NCBI GenBank assembly: GCA_036936605.1 | Contig: JAUPFV010000001.1 | Coordinates: 342,995,081 to 343,059,080 of the forward strand | Origin: Limnanthes douglasii subsp. nivea | Lineage: Eukaryota; Streptophyta; Magnoliopsida; Brassicales; Limnanthaceae | Reading direction: 5' to 3' | Length of the DNA stretch: 64,000 nucleotides | Shown here: piece by piece, positions 36,641 to 46,861 of the stretch | How the letters are laid out: every line of letters begins with the position of its first letter | How positions within the stretch are numbered: position 1 is the stretch's first letter | The notes under the pieces: model-generated | Told to the model about the DNA's origin: nothing | What the model saw: only the letters and a program-made list of their open reading frames with translations | The model's database searches: none | Position numbers and translations under genes: made by a program

Positions 36641-36753
36641 ATTTTTTTTTTTTTTTTTCGTAGGGAACCCGCAGCCGCTACTCAGAGTGCAATGAGTGCG
36701 CACAGGGTAAACCACACAAGGTGACAGGCTCAGCCGAGAAAGCGTATGCAGAG
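36641..36753 (-). mobile_element. SINE copy 1, 5'-truncated
   Basis: An 18-base T run (36641-36658) is the A tail read on the minus strand. The body shares AGGGAACCCGC, then GTAAACCACACAAGGTGACA and GGCTCAGCCGAGAAAGCGTA with the copy at 42677-42880. It lacks a stretch of about 30 bp present in the other copy and has no tRNA-like head, so the 5' end is truncated. Confidence 0.7.
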
Positions 36754-37798
36754 GGGATATCTTGTTAATATATTTAGGAGATATTTTAGCATCTAAATTT
36801 CATCCAAAACATTTCAACCGATTGTTTTAAATATATTGGAAGAGATATTTTAGCCTATAAATATGGATTTCAAAATATTTAGAATATTTTCAGTACACTA
36901 TATATATTTCAAAATTTAAATAGATTTGAATGTAGATATTTTTGTTAAAAATATCTGTAGAAGTTTATATAAGGCTATATATTAGCGAAGAAAATATTTT
37001 TTAATTTGGTATTTTCAATATTTTAAGGAGATATGTTAGTAACTTAGTATGTACATTTGACAAAGAATATTTTTACAATATTTTAAATAAATCTTTTTAT
37101 ATTTTTAAGAGATATTTTAGGATGAAGTTTTTTAATTAATATTTTTATTGGAAAAATTTAAATATCTTTAAAATATATTTTAACATATTAATGTGAGAAA
37201 AAGTATTCCAAAATTGAATATTCTAAATATTTTTATTATATGTTTTAGTATATATATAATAGTGAATTAAAACGTTTGAAAAACATATTTTGAATGGAAT
37301 ATTTTAAAGAACTTTAACGTATTCATTATTCATTTTAGTATATATATTTAATATAAATTCTTTTGACCATGTTATCTTATTTATTATCTAGTTTTTTTAA
37401 TATTTTTAAATAAAACTAGAACACTCACCTCATTTTAGTATAATTTTAATTTTAATTTTTGCTAAAATTAAGTAACGAATAGATTTTGCTCTATTTTATT
37501 TTATGTAGATAGTATTGAATATTAAAAAGTACTATTATCTAGATATTTTTCTCATTAGTTTAAAATATCTTTTTATACTAAATAAGATAATTGTCTATAT
37601 TTAGTATAAAGCGCTCAACAAAATATTATAATATTCTTTTTCTATACAACGATTTTTGAAAAATATAATTTTTTTAAAGTTATATTTTTCAAAGTTTGTA
37701 TTTTTTGAATTATATTTTTAAAATTAAAACTGAAATCATCATTTTGTCTTTATATTTAGGAGACGAATCGAATCATACGAATAGTATATATGCTATGT
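36754..37798. other. AT-rich spacer with repeated GATATTTTAG words
   Basis: No gene is visible. Short words such as GATATTTTAG recur at irregular spacing (about 36780, 36845, 37115), and A/T runs dominate. It may be old element debris. Confidence 0.5.
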
Positions 37799-38029
37799 TG
37801 TTAACATGCACATGTTCTACGTAGCATCTTAGTTGTTGTCTTTGTTAAAAACAAAGAGAGAAGTAGACGCAAGAAGCGGCTAGGGTTTTGTGTTTATTAG
37901 AAAATGTTCCCTTTTGTTTTATTGATGCATTAGAGATGTAATTCAAGAATTGACCAATAGTAAGGCTCTCAATATATAGAGAACTTAGATGCCTATACAA
38001 GGAAACTTAATATACTGAATATTCTAACA
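37799..38029 (-). repeat. 3' LTR of the copia element
   Basis: Begins TGTTAACATGCACATG and ends ATTCTAACA. It is preceded in element direction by a purine tract (ACTTGAGGGGGAG, 38030-38042) that overlaps the end of the pol frame. A TATA-like CTATATAT lies near 37975 on the minus strand. Confidence 0.93.
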
Positions 38030-38520
38030 CTCCCCCTCAAGTTGTGTAGTGGGATCACCAATACCCAACTTGGATAAAACTGATTCGAATGTTCTTGCAG
38101 CAACCGCTTTTGTCAGGATGTCTGCCAGTTGGTCTTTGGATCTAACAAACGGAAGTTCGACTGTCTCATCTTCAATCTTTTCTTTTATGAAGTGCCTATC
38201 TATTTCAACGCGCTTTGTTCTATCGTGCTGTACCGGGTTCTCTGAAATCTTAATCGCAGCTTTATTATCGCACATTAACTGAGTTGGACACTTCAGAGGG
38301 GATCCGATTTCTTTCATTATCTTCTTTAACCAAAGTATCTCGATAATCCCCTTAACGATTCCTCTAAATTCTGATTCAGCACTTGACAGTGATACTACTT
38401 TATGTTTCTTACTCCTCCAAGTCACCAAGTTACCTCCAAAAAGAGTAAAGTAGCCAGCAGTTGATCGTTTGTCGTTAGGATTCCCTCCCTAATCAGCATC
38501 TGTGAATACTTCAACATCAA
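38024..38520 (-). pseudogene. Copia RNase H
   Basis: The frame from 38428 reads VTWRSKKHKVVSLSSAESEF, IMKEIG, LMCDNKAAIKISENPVQHDR and KSKDQLADILTK-like SKDQLADILTKAV, ending QLEGEC in the polypurine tract. This is the copia RNase H. Just upstream a DAD-GGNPND segment has TAG where Trp is expected (near 38491). Confidence 0.88.
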
Positions 38521-38534
38521 GGTGTCCATTTTTC

Positions 38535-39893
38535 TTAAAAATTATGCCTCTTCCTGGTGTGCCTTTTGAGATATCGAATAATCCTCATTACTGCCTCCAT
38601 ATGGTGTTCCTGAGGATGATGCATGAACTGGCTAACTACTCCCACCACGTATGCAATGTCGGGTCGAGTGTGAGCAAGGTAAATCAATTTTCCCACCAAC
38701 CTTTGGTACCTTTCTTTATTCGCTGGTCTGTCCCCTTCAATTATCTTTAGTTTGTGATTCACAACCATAGGAGTGTCATTTGGTTTGCAATCCACCATGC
38801 CAACTTCAGCTAATAAATCCAATATATATTTCCGTTGGGAGATATAAATCCCTCCTCTTGACCTAAGAACCTCGATTCCTAGGAAATACTTCAATCCCCC
38901 AAGGTCTTTCATTTCAAACTCTTTGAAGAGGTTTTTCCTAAGAAAACTAATTTCTTCTTCGTCATTCCCCGTTATAATCATATCGTCGACATATATTATA
39001 AGACAAGTGACTAATTCTCCTCTTTTTTTGTAAAACAAGGTATGATCCCCATTACTCTGTTTGTAGCTATACTGCTTCATTGTCATTGTAAATCTCCCAA
39101 ACCAAGCACGAGGAGACTGTTTGAGCCCATATAATGCCTTTTTCAGTTTGCATACCTCATTTTTTTGAAAACCATCAGAGAACCCTGGTGGGGGTTCCAT
39201 ATATACATCTTCTTCCAAGTCTCCATGTAAGAAAGCATTCTTTACATCAAATTGATGAAAAGGCCAATCTTTATTCGCGGCTATTGAAACTAAAACTCTG
39301 ATAGTGTCAATCTTTGTAACCGGAGAGAACATTTCAGAGTAGTCTACACCATATGTTTGTGTATATCATTTGGCAACCAATCTTGCCTTGTGTCGCTCAA
39401 TGGTTCTATCAGATTTATATTTTATATTAAACACCCATCTACACCCGACTGCTTTCTTCCCTTGTGGTAACACATAATTCTCCCATGTACCATTGTTTTT
39501 TAGAGCTTCCATTTCGGTATTCATTGCCTCATGCCATTCAGTCATCTTCTTAGCTTCTTGATCTGTTTTAGGGATTTGTTCAGAAAGAATAGTAGCTGAA
39601 AACGCCTTTGCAATCTTCGTCATTCCTTTCCTGTCCGTTTTTACCGGATATGTAGAAGCACGAGGAACGTGTTCCGGTGAATACCGGCCAGGAGGAACCC
39701 CTCTATTTTTTCTTGGGGGAAGAACCGGAGTTTGAGTTTCAACAAATGAACTTCCTGAAATGTCATGGTCAATAGAATTTTGTGAATTATGACATTGTAA
39801 ATTGTTTACCTCTCGATGGACATTTTCTTCGGCTGATTCGCTGGTAGTATCCATGGCATTTTTTTTGTTGGACATTGTCTTCGGGAGAATCAT
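38535..39893 (-). pseudogene. Copia reverse transcriptase
   Basis: 39893-39366 reads a linker and the start of the polymerase (MNTEMEALKNNGTWE, CRWVFNIKYKSD, RHKARLVAK). A TGA follows where a Gly codon would fit, then 39332-38535 continues: QFDVKNAFLHGDLEEDVYME, LKQSPRAWF, LIIYVDDMIITGND with the catalytic YVDD, LGIEV and LVGKLIYLAHTRPDIAY. The end is shifted by one extra base in an A run near 38568. The active site is intact, but the polyprotein is interrupted. Confidence 0.9.
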
Positions 39894-40015
39894 TGGTGGT
39901 AAGAACTGACTTGTCAGTCTCCTTTATGTTGGAAGAGGCGTGTTCGGTGGTTCCATCTATCGACTCTGTCGGCACATCCTCAAAGTAAGTTTCATATAGC
40001 AACCAGTCGAGTGAT

Positions 40016-40957
40016 TCACTTACTTTCTCCCCCCTGAGCACAAGATTGGTGGTCAAAAAAATAATCGGATTCTAAGAAGTCACAGTCCATGGTGATATGG
40101 ATTCGACGAGTAACCGGATTGTAACACCGATATCCCATTTGATGAACACCGTATCCAACGAATACACACTTTTCAGCACAAGGATTAAGTTTGTTTCGAC
40201 TATTTTTAGGGATATGAACAAACACCGAACAACCAAAGACACGAGGTGGTAAGGTCATAACGTATGGAATCGTAACTTGGGTGGCAAGCACTTGTAATGG
40301 AGTTTTATTTCCTAGACATCGGGTTGGTAGACGATTTGCAAGATACGTAGCTGTAGCAAGAGCTTCTGGCCAAAGAGAATGAGAAACTCTAGATTCAATC
40401 ATAATAGCACGAGTTTTTTCAAGTAAAGTATGATTTTTTCGTTCTGAAGTACCGTTTTGTTAAGGTGTGTTTGGACAATTGGTTTGATGGATAAGACCAT
40501 TTGTTTTGAAAAAATTATGCATTGTTTGGTTGACAAACTTTGTTCCATTATCCAGAACGGAGAATCTGTATTTTTTTTCAAATTGAGTCAAAATCATTTT
40601 GTAAAAACAAACAAATATTTCTGGTACTTCCGATTTATGTTTCATGAAGTATATCCAAGTCATTCTTGAGAAATCATCCACAAATAAAACAAAGTATCTG
40701 ATTTGATTGTTAGTAGAATTCGGTGATGGACCCCAAACATCAGAATGGATTAGCGAAAAAGTATAATCAACTCTAGTATTACTTTGATTAAATGAGACCC
40801 TACAATTTTTTGCAAGAATGCAGGTTTCATATTTCTCATGAATGGAATTATTAAAAAAAATACTAGGAAACAAACTCTTAAGATAGCTAAAAGAAGGATG
40901 ACCAAGTCGCTGGTGCCATAACCAAAGTTGCCTTTCGGTTGTTCCGTGAGCAAGCAT
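40016..40957 (-). pseudogene. Copia integrase
   Basis: 40957-40460 holds the pre-integrase zinc region (LWHQRLGHPSFSYL, CILAK) and the core with IHSDVWGPSP, FVDDFSRMTW and FSVLDNGTKF. The expected S-DNG-E is recognisable, but a TAA near 40460 cuts the frame after CPNTP. The rest (40402-40016) gives SHSLWPEALATATYLANRLP, PRVFGCSVFVHIP and KCVFVGYGVHQMGYRCYNP. It would insert cDNA. It is broken by the stop and by a shift between the parts. Confidence 0.88.
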
Positions 40958-40999
40958 GGCATGTCCCTTATGAACTACCTCATCAACATAATAGAGACC

Positions 41000-41572
41000 T
41001 CATTGTTCAGTACCACGCCCAATGATCTCTTTCGTATGAATGTCCTGTAAAATGAAAAAAAATGGATACATAAGAACCACACAGTTGATTTGTTTTGTCA
41101 CGTGACTCACAGATAATAACTTTAAGGATAGTGAAGGAATGTAGAGGCAGTTTTTAATTTCCATTTTTTCTGAAAACATAATTGAACCTCCCCCTTTGAC
41201 TTCACAAATTTCTCCACTAGCAGTATCAATATGGGATTTCTTTGGAAATGACATGTCACCAAAGTCTTTAGGATCATAATACATGGTGTCTGTAGCCCCG
41301 CAATCAAAGATCCAATTCATTGATTTCTCAAACCCTTTACCTCCAAGTTTTTCATAGGAGTTCGCCGCCATTCCTCCAAAACCAGTACCACTTCCTTGCT
41401 CATTTTTAGTCAGATCTTCACCGCCACTTGTAGACGAAGTCCGTTTGACATTAGATCTGAAATGCTGGTTATTTTTCTCCTTATGACCGTCCTCCCACCA
41501 TTGTGGATAGCCAACCAGCTGGAAACATGTCTCTTTAGTGTGTTTCTTCATCCCACAATGAGTGCAATACAA
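41000..41572 (-). pseudogene. Copia gag zinc knuckle and protease
   Basis: The frame shows a CCHC knuckle (YCTHCGMKKHTKETC), a Ser/Gly/Glu-rich linker, and a copia protease whose active site reads FDCGATDTM near 41290. The usual D-S/T-G has Cys in the middle. It continues with IDTASGEICEVKGGG and LYIPSLSLKLLSVSHVTK. A stop separates it from gag upstream (near 41573-41600). Confidence 0.85.
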
Positions 41573-41599
41573 CTTGGATTTATCTTTTTTCTCTTTGGA

Positions 41600-42394
41600 T
41601 CAGAATTTAAATCTCTGTGCAGAATCTTTAGCAGCCAAACCCATTCCAATTTCAATCGAGTCACTATTAGAAGAACTTGATTTTAGTATATTAAGCCTGG
41701 CCACTTTCCTTCGTATGGTAGCATATGCTGTTTCCACGGAAGGAAGAGGATCTTTTTTCAAGATATCTCTTTTGACTGGTTCCAGCTTGTCATTAATCGT
41801 CATTAGCAATTGATAGAGTCTTTGTTCTTGAGTCTTCTTATTGTAGATCTGGATGTCTTCTGGGTCTTTCATAGGGTTCAGATCTCGCCTATCTATAGAC
41901 ATCCAGATGTTCTGCAATTTGTTCCACAAGTCTTCTAGTGTATCAGACCCTTGCCTTAATGAATTAGCCCTCTTATGAAGGTCAAACACCTGTAACGAAT
42001 CTGTACCAGAACTGTATGTGGTGGCTAACCCATCCCAGAGGGATTTTGCAGTGGGATATTTCGAGACATTATTCACCAAGCTGGATTCAAGATTCTGGAT
42101 AATCCATGTGAAAACACATTGATCATCTTGTTCCCACATTGTATATGTTTTGTCAGTTTTGGATGGAGGTGTCGGCTCCACTGTAATGTGAGAACCTATC
42201 CCTCTTTCCCCAATTGCTTTCTTCATCAGGTTTGCCCATAGGGCATAGTTGTCACCACCGAGTTTAATCCCTAGGGATAAATTATCGGGGTTAGTTGTTT
42301 GTTGTTGTGTTCCGAGACCATTTCTCAGAATGGCAGCAATCTGCATTGTTAATTCATCAGGGATTTGACTGACCACGACTTCATTGCCAACCAT
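41600..42394 (-). CDS. Copia gag
   Basis: ATG 42394 is the first start after the primer-binding site, and 264 codons are open. The order fits UBN2/DUF-type copia gag: an N-terminal LGIKLGGDNYALWANLMKKA, a middle DQCVFTWIIQNLESSLVNNV and AKSLWDGLATTYS, and LHKRANSLRQGSDTLEDLWNKL. It would form the capsid. The frame ends just before the zinc knuckle, which in related elements is in the same polyprotein. Confidence 0.9.
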   Translation of the reverse strand: MVGNEVVVSQIPDELTMQIAAILRNGLGTQQQTTNPDNLSLGIKLGGDNYALWANLMKKAIGERGIGSHITVEPTPPSKTDKTYTMWEQDDQCVFTWIIQNLESSLVNNVSKYPTAKSLWDGLATTYSSGTDSLQVFDLHKRANSLRQGSDTLEDLWNKLQNIWMSIDRRDLNPMKDPEDIQIYNKKTQEQRLYQLLMTINDKLEPVKRDILKKDPLPSVETAYATIRRKVARLNILKSSSSNSDSIEIGMGLAAKDSAQRFKF

Positions 42395-42432
42395 CTTTGT
42401 TGAGAATGTTCAGAATTCTCAGAATCACACGT

Positions 42433-42444
42433 GCTCTGATACCA
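42433..42444 (-). other. Primer-binding site of copia element (initiator tRNA-Met)
   Basis: The minus strand reads TGGTATCAGAGC directly next to the 5' LTR, the standard plant copia match to the 3' end of initiator tRNA-Met. Confidence 0.92.
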
Positions 42445-42675
42445 TGTTAACATGCACATGTTCTATGTAGCATCATAGTTGTTGTATTTGTTAAAAACAA
42501 AGAGAGAAGTAGCCGCAAGAAGCGGCTAGGGTTTTGTGTTTATTAGAAAATGTTCCCTTTTGTTTTATTGATGCATTAGAGATGTAATTCAAGAATTGAC
42601 CAATAGTAAGGCTCTCAAGATATAGAGAACTTAGAGGCCTATACAAGGAAACTTAATATACTGAATATCCTAACA
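42445..42675 (-). repeat. 5' LTR of the copia element
   Basis: Same length and nearly the same sequence as 37799-38029. Followed by TATGT, the target duplication. Confidence 0.93.
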
Positions 42676-42676
42676 T

Positions 42677-42880
42677 ATGTTTTTTTCTTTTTTTCAGAGG
42701 GAACCCGCAACAGCTACTCAGAATGCAATGAGTGTCTGACGCAATAGCCTGCAAACCAACGCTAGAAGGTAAACCACACAAGGTGACAGGCTCAGCCGAG
42801 AAAGCGTATGTAGAGAGACTCAAACACATGACTTTTGGCCATGACCATGCCTTACTCAACCAACTCGGCTATCTCTTTGG
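42677..42880 (-). mobile_element. SINE copy 2 with tRNA-like head
   Basis: On the minus strand the head has an A-box-like TAGCCGAGTTGG (near 42870) and, about 50 bases on, a degenerate B-box GTGTTTGAGTC. The body ends in CCTCTGAAAAAAAGAAAAA. This is the plan of a tRNA-derived SINE transcribed by RNA polymerase III. The body matches copy 1 at 36659-36753. The copia element inserted at its A tail. Confidence 0.7.
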
Positions 42881-42889
42881 AGAAAAACT

Positions 42890-43804
42890 AAAAACAATCA
42901 TAAATAAATTCTAAAAAATAAATTAAAATAAAATTAATACTTTTCTACCAATTTATGCTTTTGTTTTGAATTAGCAACCATTGATATTTGAAGACAACAC
43001 GTGTAACCAAAATTTGTTTTCGCTACTCGGCTATGCAATATAGATTCATCAACTGCACTAACACTTCTCTTTTCTCTCTAGGTTTTAGGGTTTTCTCCTT
43101 GAAAAATCCTGCCCGCCGCTTCCTTTCTTTTCATTACTAAAGACAATGTAAACAATCAAAATCGAGAAGCTCATCTTCTTGATGTGAAATGTATTTGCAT
43201 ACACATGTAAATAACTACAAGAAGGCCAGTCTAAATCCTCTCACTTCTTTCTTGTCTATCATTTTCGTCTTCGTCCAGGTGCATCAAAGCTGTGATGGCT
43301 CTCTCGTGCGCTTTTTCTCCTTTTGTTGACGATGTCAACATTGAAAATGTATTTCGCCATCACATTTTTCATCGTCCCTCCTCTGTCATTTCTTTGCTCC
43401 AGTCGTATATAGCCCTTTTCACTCCATCCCTTTTCTCAAACAAGTGGACTTTGGTGGTAATCGATAGATCTGGTGTATCCTCGTTAGATTTGAGGTAGCT
43501 TCTTCTCTATTTCCTTGAAGTGATGGGTCTCGAACTCGTCAGTGGTTGTTTCTCTCCCTTCGAGTGTGTTGCATTGTTAAAGAAGATGTTTCAGCATCTT
43601 TAGGGAAACTATGAACATTGTTTCTTTATAGGACCACATTCATAGACATTTTAGGTAGATGATTATGTTTCTAGTCTCTCGACGTATATGTGGGTGTTCG
43701 GCCGATTATTCTCATCATTATTAACTAGCGTAGGACTATTCTTCTCGTTACTCTCATCTTTGACCGACGTATGAGTCATCTCCACAACAACCGATCTTCC
43801 ATTC
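42890..43804. other. Unassigned sequence with one small unknown frame
   Basis: A 68-codon plus frame (43292-43498, ALSCAFSPFVDDVNIENVF) has protein-like composition but no recognised family. The sequence after TSD CATTC at 44991 continues this stretch; before the TRIM insertion it was one piece, perhaps an untranslated end of another element. Confidence 0.4.
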
Positions 43805-44133
43805 TGATGCGGAAATAGAAGAAGAAGCAAAGATAGATGAAACCCTAATTCAAGGGTAACATGATGAAACCCTAATCTAAGGGTGACAAAGATTGAAATT
43901 TTCAGAGATAAAAATATATTATTCCAAAAACTTAAAATAACTTAAGGCATATGAGGCTTTATATAATAACTTCTCAAAACCCTAAATTAGAATACAAGGA
44001 AATACAATAAATAAAATAAAATAAAATAAAATAAAATCTTAATATAATTAGATTTGATTTAAATACATAAGATATTTGAATAAAATAAAATAAAACTAAA
44101 AAGGCGTTTGTTTGGACTTTCTGGGCTACATCA
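43805..44133 (-). repeat. 3' LTR of the TRIM-like element
   Basis: Starts TGATGCGGAAATAG and ends GGGCTACATCA in plus orientation. It contains an AAAAT-type microsatellite near 44010. The purine tract on the minus strand is CAACCACGAGAGGA next to it. Confidence 0.9.
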
Positions 44134-44641
44134 TCCTCTCGTGGTTGAGAAGAATTCGTCCTCGAATTCACAGCACCATCACCACCAAGAACCCAAATTA
44201 TTTATTTTATTTTATTCAATCGTTAAATTTGGGAATTATAATTTTTGACCTTATCGGAATAAGATAAATTCTTCTCGAGTGTTCCTTATTCGAAGTCACA
44301 TTGAAGCCATCCGGATGATAAAAAAAATAATTTCAAAAACCTTTTCATAGCCTGAAGACAACATCCCCATGTCCAGTTGATGAAAAATATGGTTTTGAAT
44401 TTTTTTTCATAGTATGAGACATTATCTCAATAAGCAATTTTTACTTTGATTCGACATTTGGTAGCCAATTTAAACTCCTTCAGTAACCGGTCAATACGAT
44501 CTTCATTGAAACGGTTGGTATGCCCCCTCATACTCAAACGATCTTCCCGATCTTCATGACCATGTGTGTTGTTCTCTTCTTTAAACCTTGAATCAGAATA
44601 GTCAGGCTTTAGAAACATGCTTCCCCATAGTAGGAACCGAG

Positions 44642-44653
44642 GCTCTGATACCA
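44642..44653 (-). other. Primer-binding site of the TRIM-like element
   Basis: TGGTATCAGAGC on the minus strand, as in the copia element, matches initiator tRNA-Met. It proves the element's direction. Confidence 0.9.
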
Positions 44654-44656
44654 AAC

Positions 44657-44985
44657 TGATGCGGAAATAGAAGAAGAAGCAACGATAGATGAAACCCTAA
44701 TTCAAGGGTAACATGATGAAACCCTAATCTAAGGGTGACAAAGATTGAAATTTTCAGAGATAAAAATATATTATTCCAAAAACTTAAAATAACTTAAGAC
44801 ATATGATGCTTTATATAATAACTTCTCAAAACCCTAAATTAGAATACAAGGAAATAAAATAAATAAAATAAAATAAAATAAAATCAAATCTTAATATAAT
44901 TAGATTTGATTTAAATACATAAGATATTTGAATAAAATAAAATAAAACTAAAAAGGCTTTTGTTTGGACTTTCTGGACTACATCA
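44657..44985 (-). repeat. 5' LTR of the TRIM-like element
   Basis: Matches 43805-44133 at the same length, followed by CATTC. Confidence 0.9.
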
Positions 44986-44990
44986 CATTC

Positions 44991-46032
44991 TAGATCTGTT
45001 TTAGAGTTTTCTGAGTGATGCTTGGATACAATTTCGTTTGCTTTCTGTCCGCTTTTATTTTATCATCTTTATTATCCTCTTCACCTTTTGTTGTAAACAC
45101 AAAAATCTGTGTTACAGTTTTCGTTTGTACCGAAGTATTTTATGTAATCTGTAGTAATAGCGGTATTGTTTTCTGATTGTATGCTCCATTATTTTGTAAT
45201 TTATTTACTATATACTTAATTTTTCAAAAATCATAAAAAAATGCACTACCATCTAGCAAAACTAGTAAATCTCTGGCTCAATCGAGGAAACCTTTATATC
45301 AATCACTCTCAAACTTTTCTATATCATTGAATTGTTCCACAATTTTTTATTGACATTCAAGATCTCATAACCTACAAAAAATATCATATTAACACATGGT
45401 AGGTTTAAGAATATGCTAATGGGAACAAGAACGCGCATGCTCATCTTTTAGACTGCTAGCAGCCAACTGATGACTGCATTCCCATGTATATGTAGGTGTT
45501 TCTTGTACATGAGGCACATGTCGGGGATGTTTCTCTCTCCTATCTTTTTTAATCTGCTTCAATGCATGCTTAAGTGAAGGCAACAGAGCTTCCACACACT
45601 CGACAACACCATTTGGATTCTCAGGCATGTTAATGATTTTCCTCATCATCTCGTACCACCATATTTGAAAACCTAATCATTTTCATCACTTCAACGTCAT
45701 CTTGGTCTTGGTAAGGGAGCTCAAACTGACATAGGCTACATGAACTGTGGCTAAAGATCCATGAGATTATGCAATTGAATGGTAGATGTGATTATAGGAA
45801 AGCTTTTTAGTGGTCTCCTTAACTGAGAACTGTTCCTTGAAGATGTAACACAATGGAATAAGATTGTCGTCATCCAGCATCGAAGCCAAGATCTAAACGG
45901 TTGTGATCGATTCGATTAAGGTTCTGGACGATGACGATGATCTACGATCGTCTAAGCTAGTTGTAAGCCGGTGTATAAGATGGTAGAGGTAATAATTATT
46001 GAGTAAGAAATTGTCATCAGTAAGAAGGGAGA
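44991..46032. other. Unassigned sequence left of the MULE
   Basis: A 77-codon minus frame (45649-45416, [21 protein letters not shown]) is open but not recognised. No RNA gene or repeat was seen. Confidence 0.4.
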
Positions 46033-46062
46033 GGCTAATAATAAGACATATTTTGTTGGATC
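46033..46062 (+). repeat. Left terminal inverted repeat of the MULE
   Basis: Pairs with 62632-62665 allowing gaps. The strongest common word is ATTTTGTTGGA preceded by AAGAC. A degenerate second copy (CCATTTTGCTAGATCTCTCATC) starts at 46082. Confidence 0.5.
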
Positions 46063-46861
46063 TTCAATTCGTGGATCCGACACCATTTTGCTAGATCTCT
46101 CATCTAATTTTGGACAAATTTTCCCTCACTGAAAAACAAGGTATATAAGCTAATTGATAGATCCCTCACCATTTGTCCTTTTTTTGACTTTCAAACTCTC
46201 TAAACCTCTCAACAAACCCTCAACCACCCAAAAATCAAAAGAAATTCTTTCTCAAATATAAACTCATAACAAGATAGAGGTATATCATACAATATTCATA
46301 CTCTATTGTTTCTTGATTTCGTTGTCTATATATTGTAGAATAGTTGGTTTTATATTCTATTTTTAAAAACTTGGATTTTGGTATGGTTGTAGTTGTTGTT
46401 ATGTTAAATTGATAATGTAGGGTTGTTTGTGAGATGCGAATCTGTGTTTTAGATTTAATTTTGAGTAGAATGGTGCGGTAATTAAGGATTTAGGGTTTCA
46501 GTCCCCTTAGTATGTTCGACAGATGTTCGTCGAACGACATGTGTGAACAGGTTAGTGTGAATCGCATATCTCATGCGACCAAGAAAGTAGAGTGTCTTGT
46601 GCGACTGTTATACCCCGAGTCGCATGCGACTGACCTTACCCAGATTTGCATGCGATACATTTACCCAGTTTTTATTGTTTTGTGCAAAATATTATAGAAC
46701 TGCTTGATTCTTTATGCCATCTATATGTTTGTTTGTATTTGTTTAATTACATGAACTTTTTACATTTTAATATACAATTTGCTTCATTAGAATTTTATTT
46801 TATTACATGTTGTTGGTATATGTTTCTATTTGTTTCATTGTTGCTATTTGTTTTTTTTTCA

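Larger units (their letters stand above)
37799..42675 (-). mobile_element. Ty1/copia LTR retrotransposon
   Basis: Two 231-bp LTRs (37799-38029 and 42445-42675) are flanked by TATGT (37794-37798 and 42676-42680). Gag, protease, integrase, reverse transcriptase and RNase H follow in copia order on the minus strand. The primer-binding site matches initiator tRNA-Met. By eye about 7 of 231 LTR positions differ, about 97 percent identity, so it is a fairly recent insertion. The pol frame has several stops and one 1-bp shift. The insertion point lies next to the A tail of SINE copy 2. Confidence 0.95.
43805..44985 (-). mobile_element. TRIM-like small LTR retrotransposon (1181 bp)
   Basis: Two 329-bp LTRs (43805-44133 and 44657-44985) surround only 523 bp and are flanked by CATTC on both sides (43800-43804 and 44986-44990). 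The primer-binding site TGGTATCAGAGC lies next to the right LTR on the minus strand. About 7 of 329 LTR positions differ by eye, about 98 percent identity, so it is the most recent datable insertion here. It has no pol. A 75-codon minus frame (44654-44427, FKEENNTHGHEDREDRLSM) starts at the primer site and may be a gag remnant. Confidence 0.92.

Noticed and set aside
42830..42880. Functional tRNA gene
   Set aside because: A- and B-box-like motifs are present, but no cloverleaf or acceptor stem can be formed; it is the head of a SINE.
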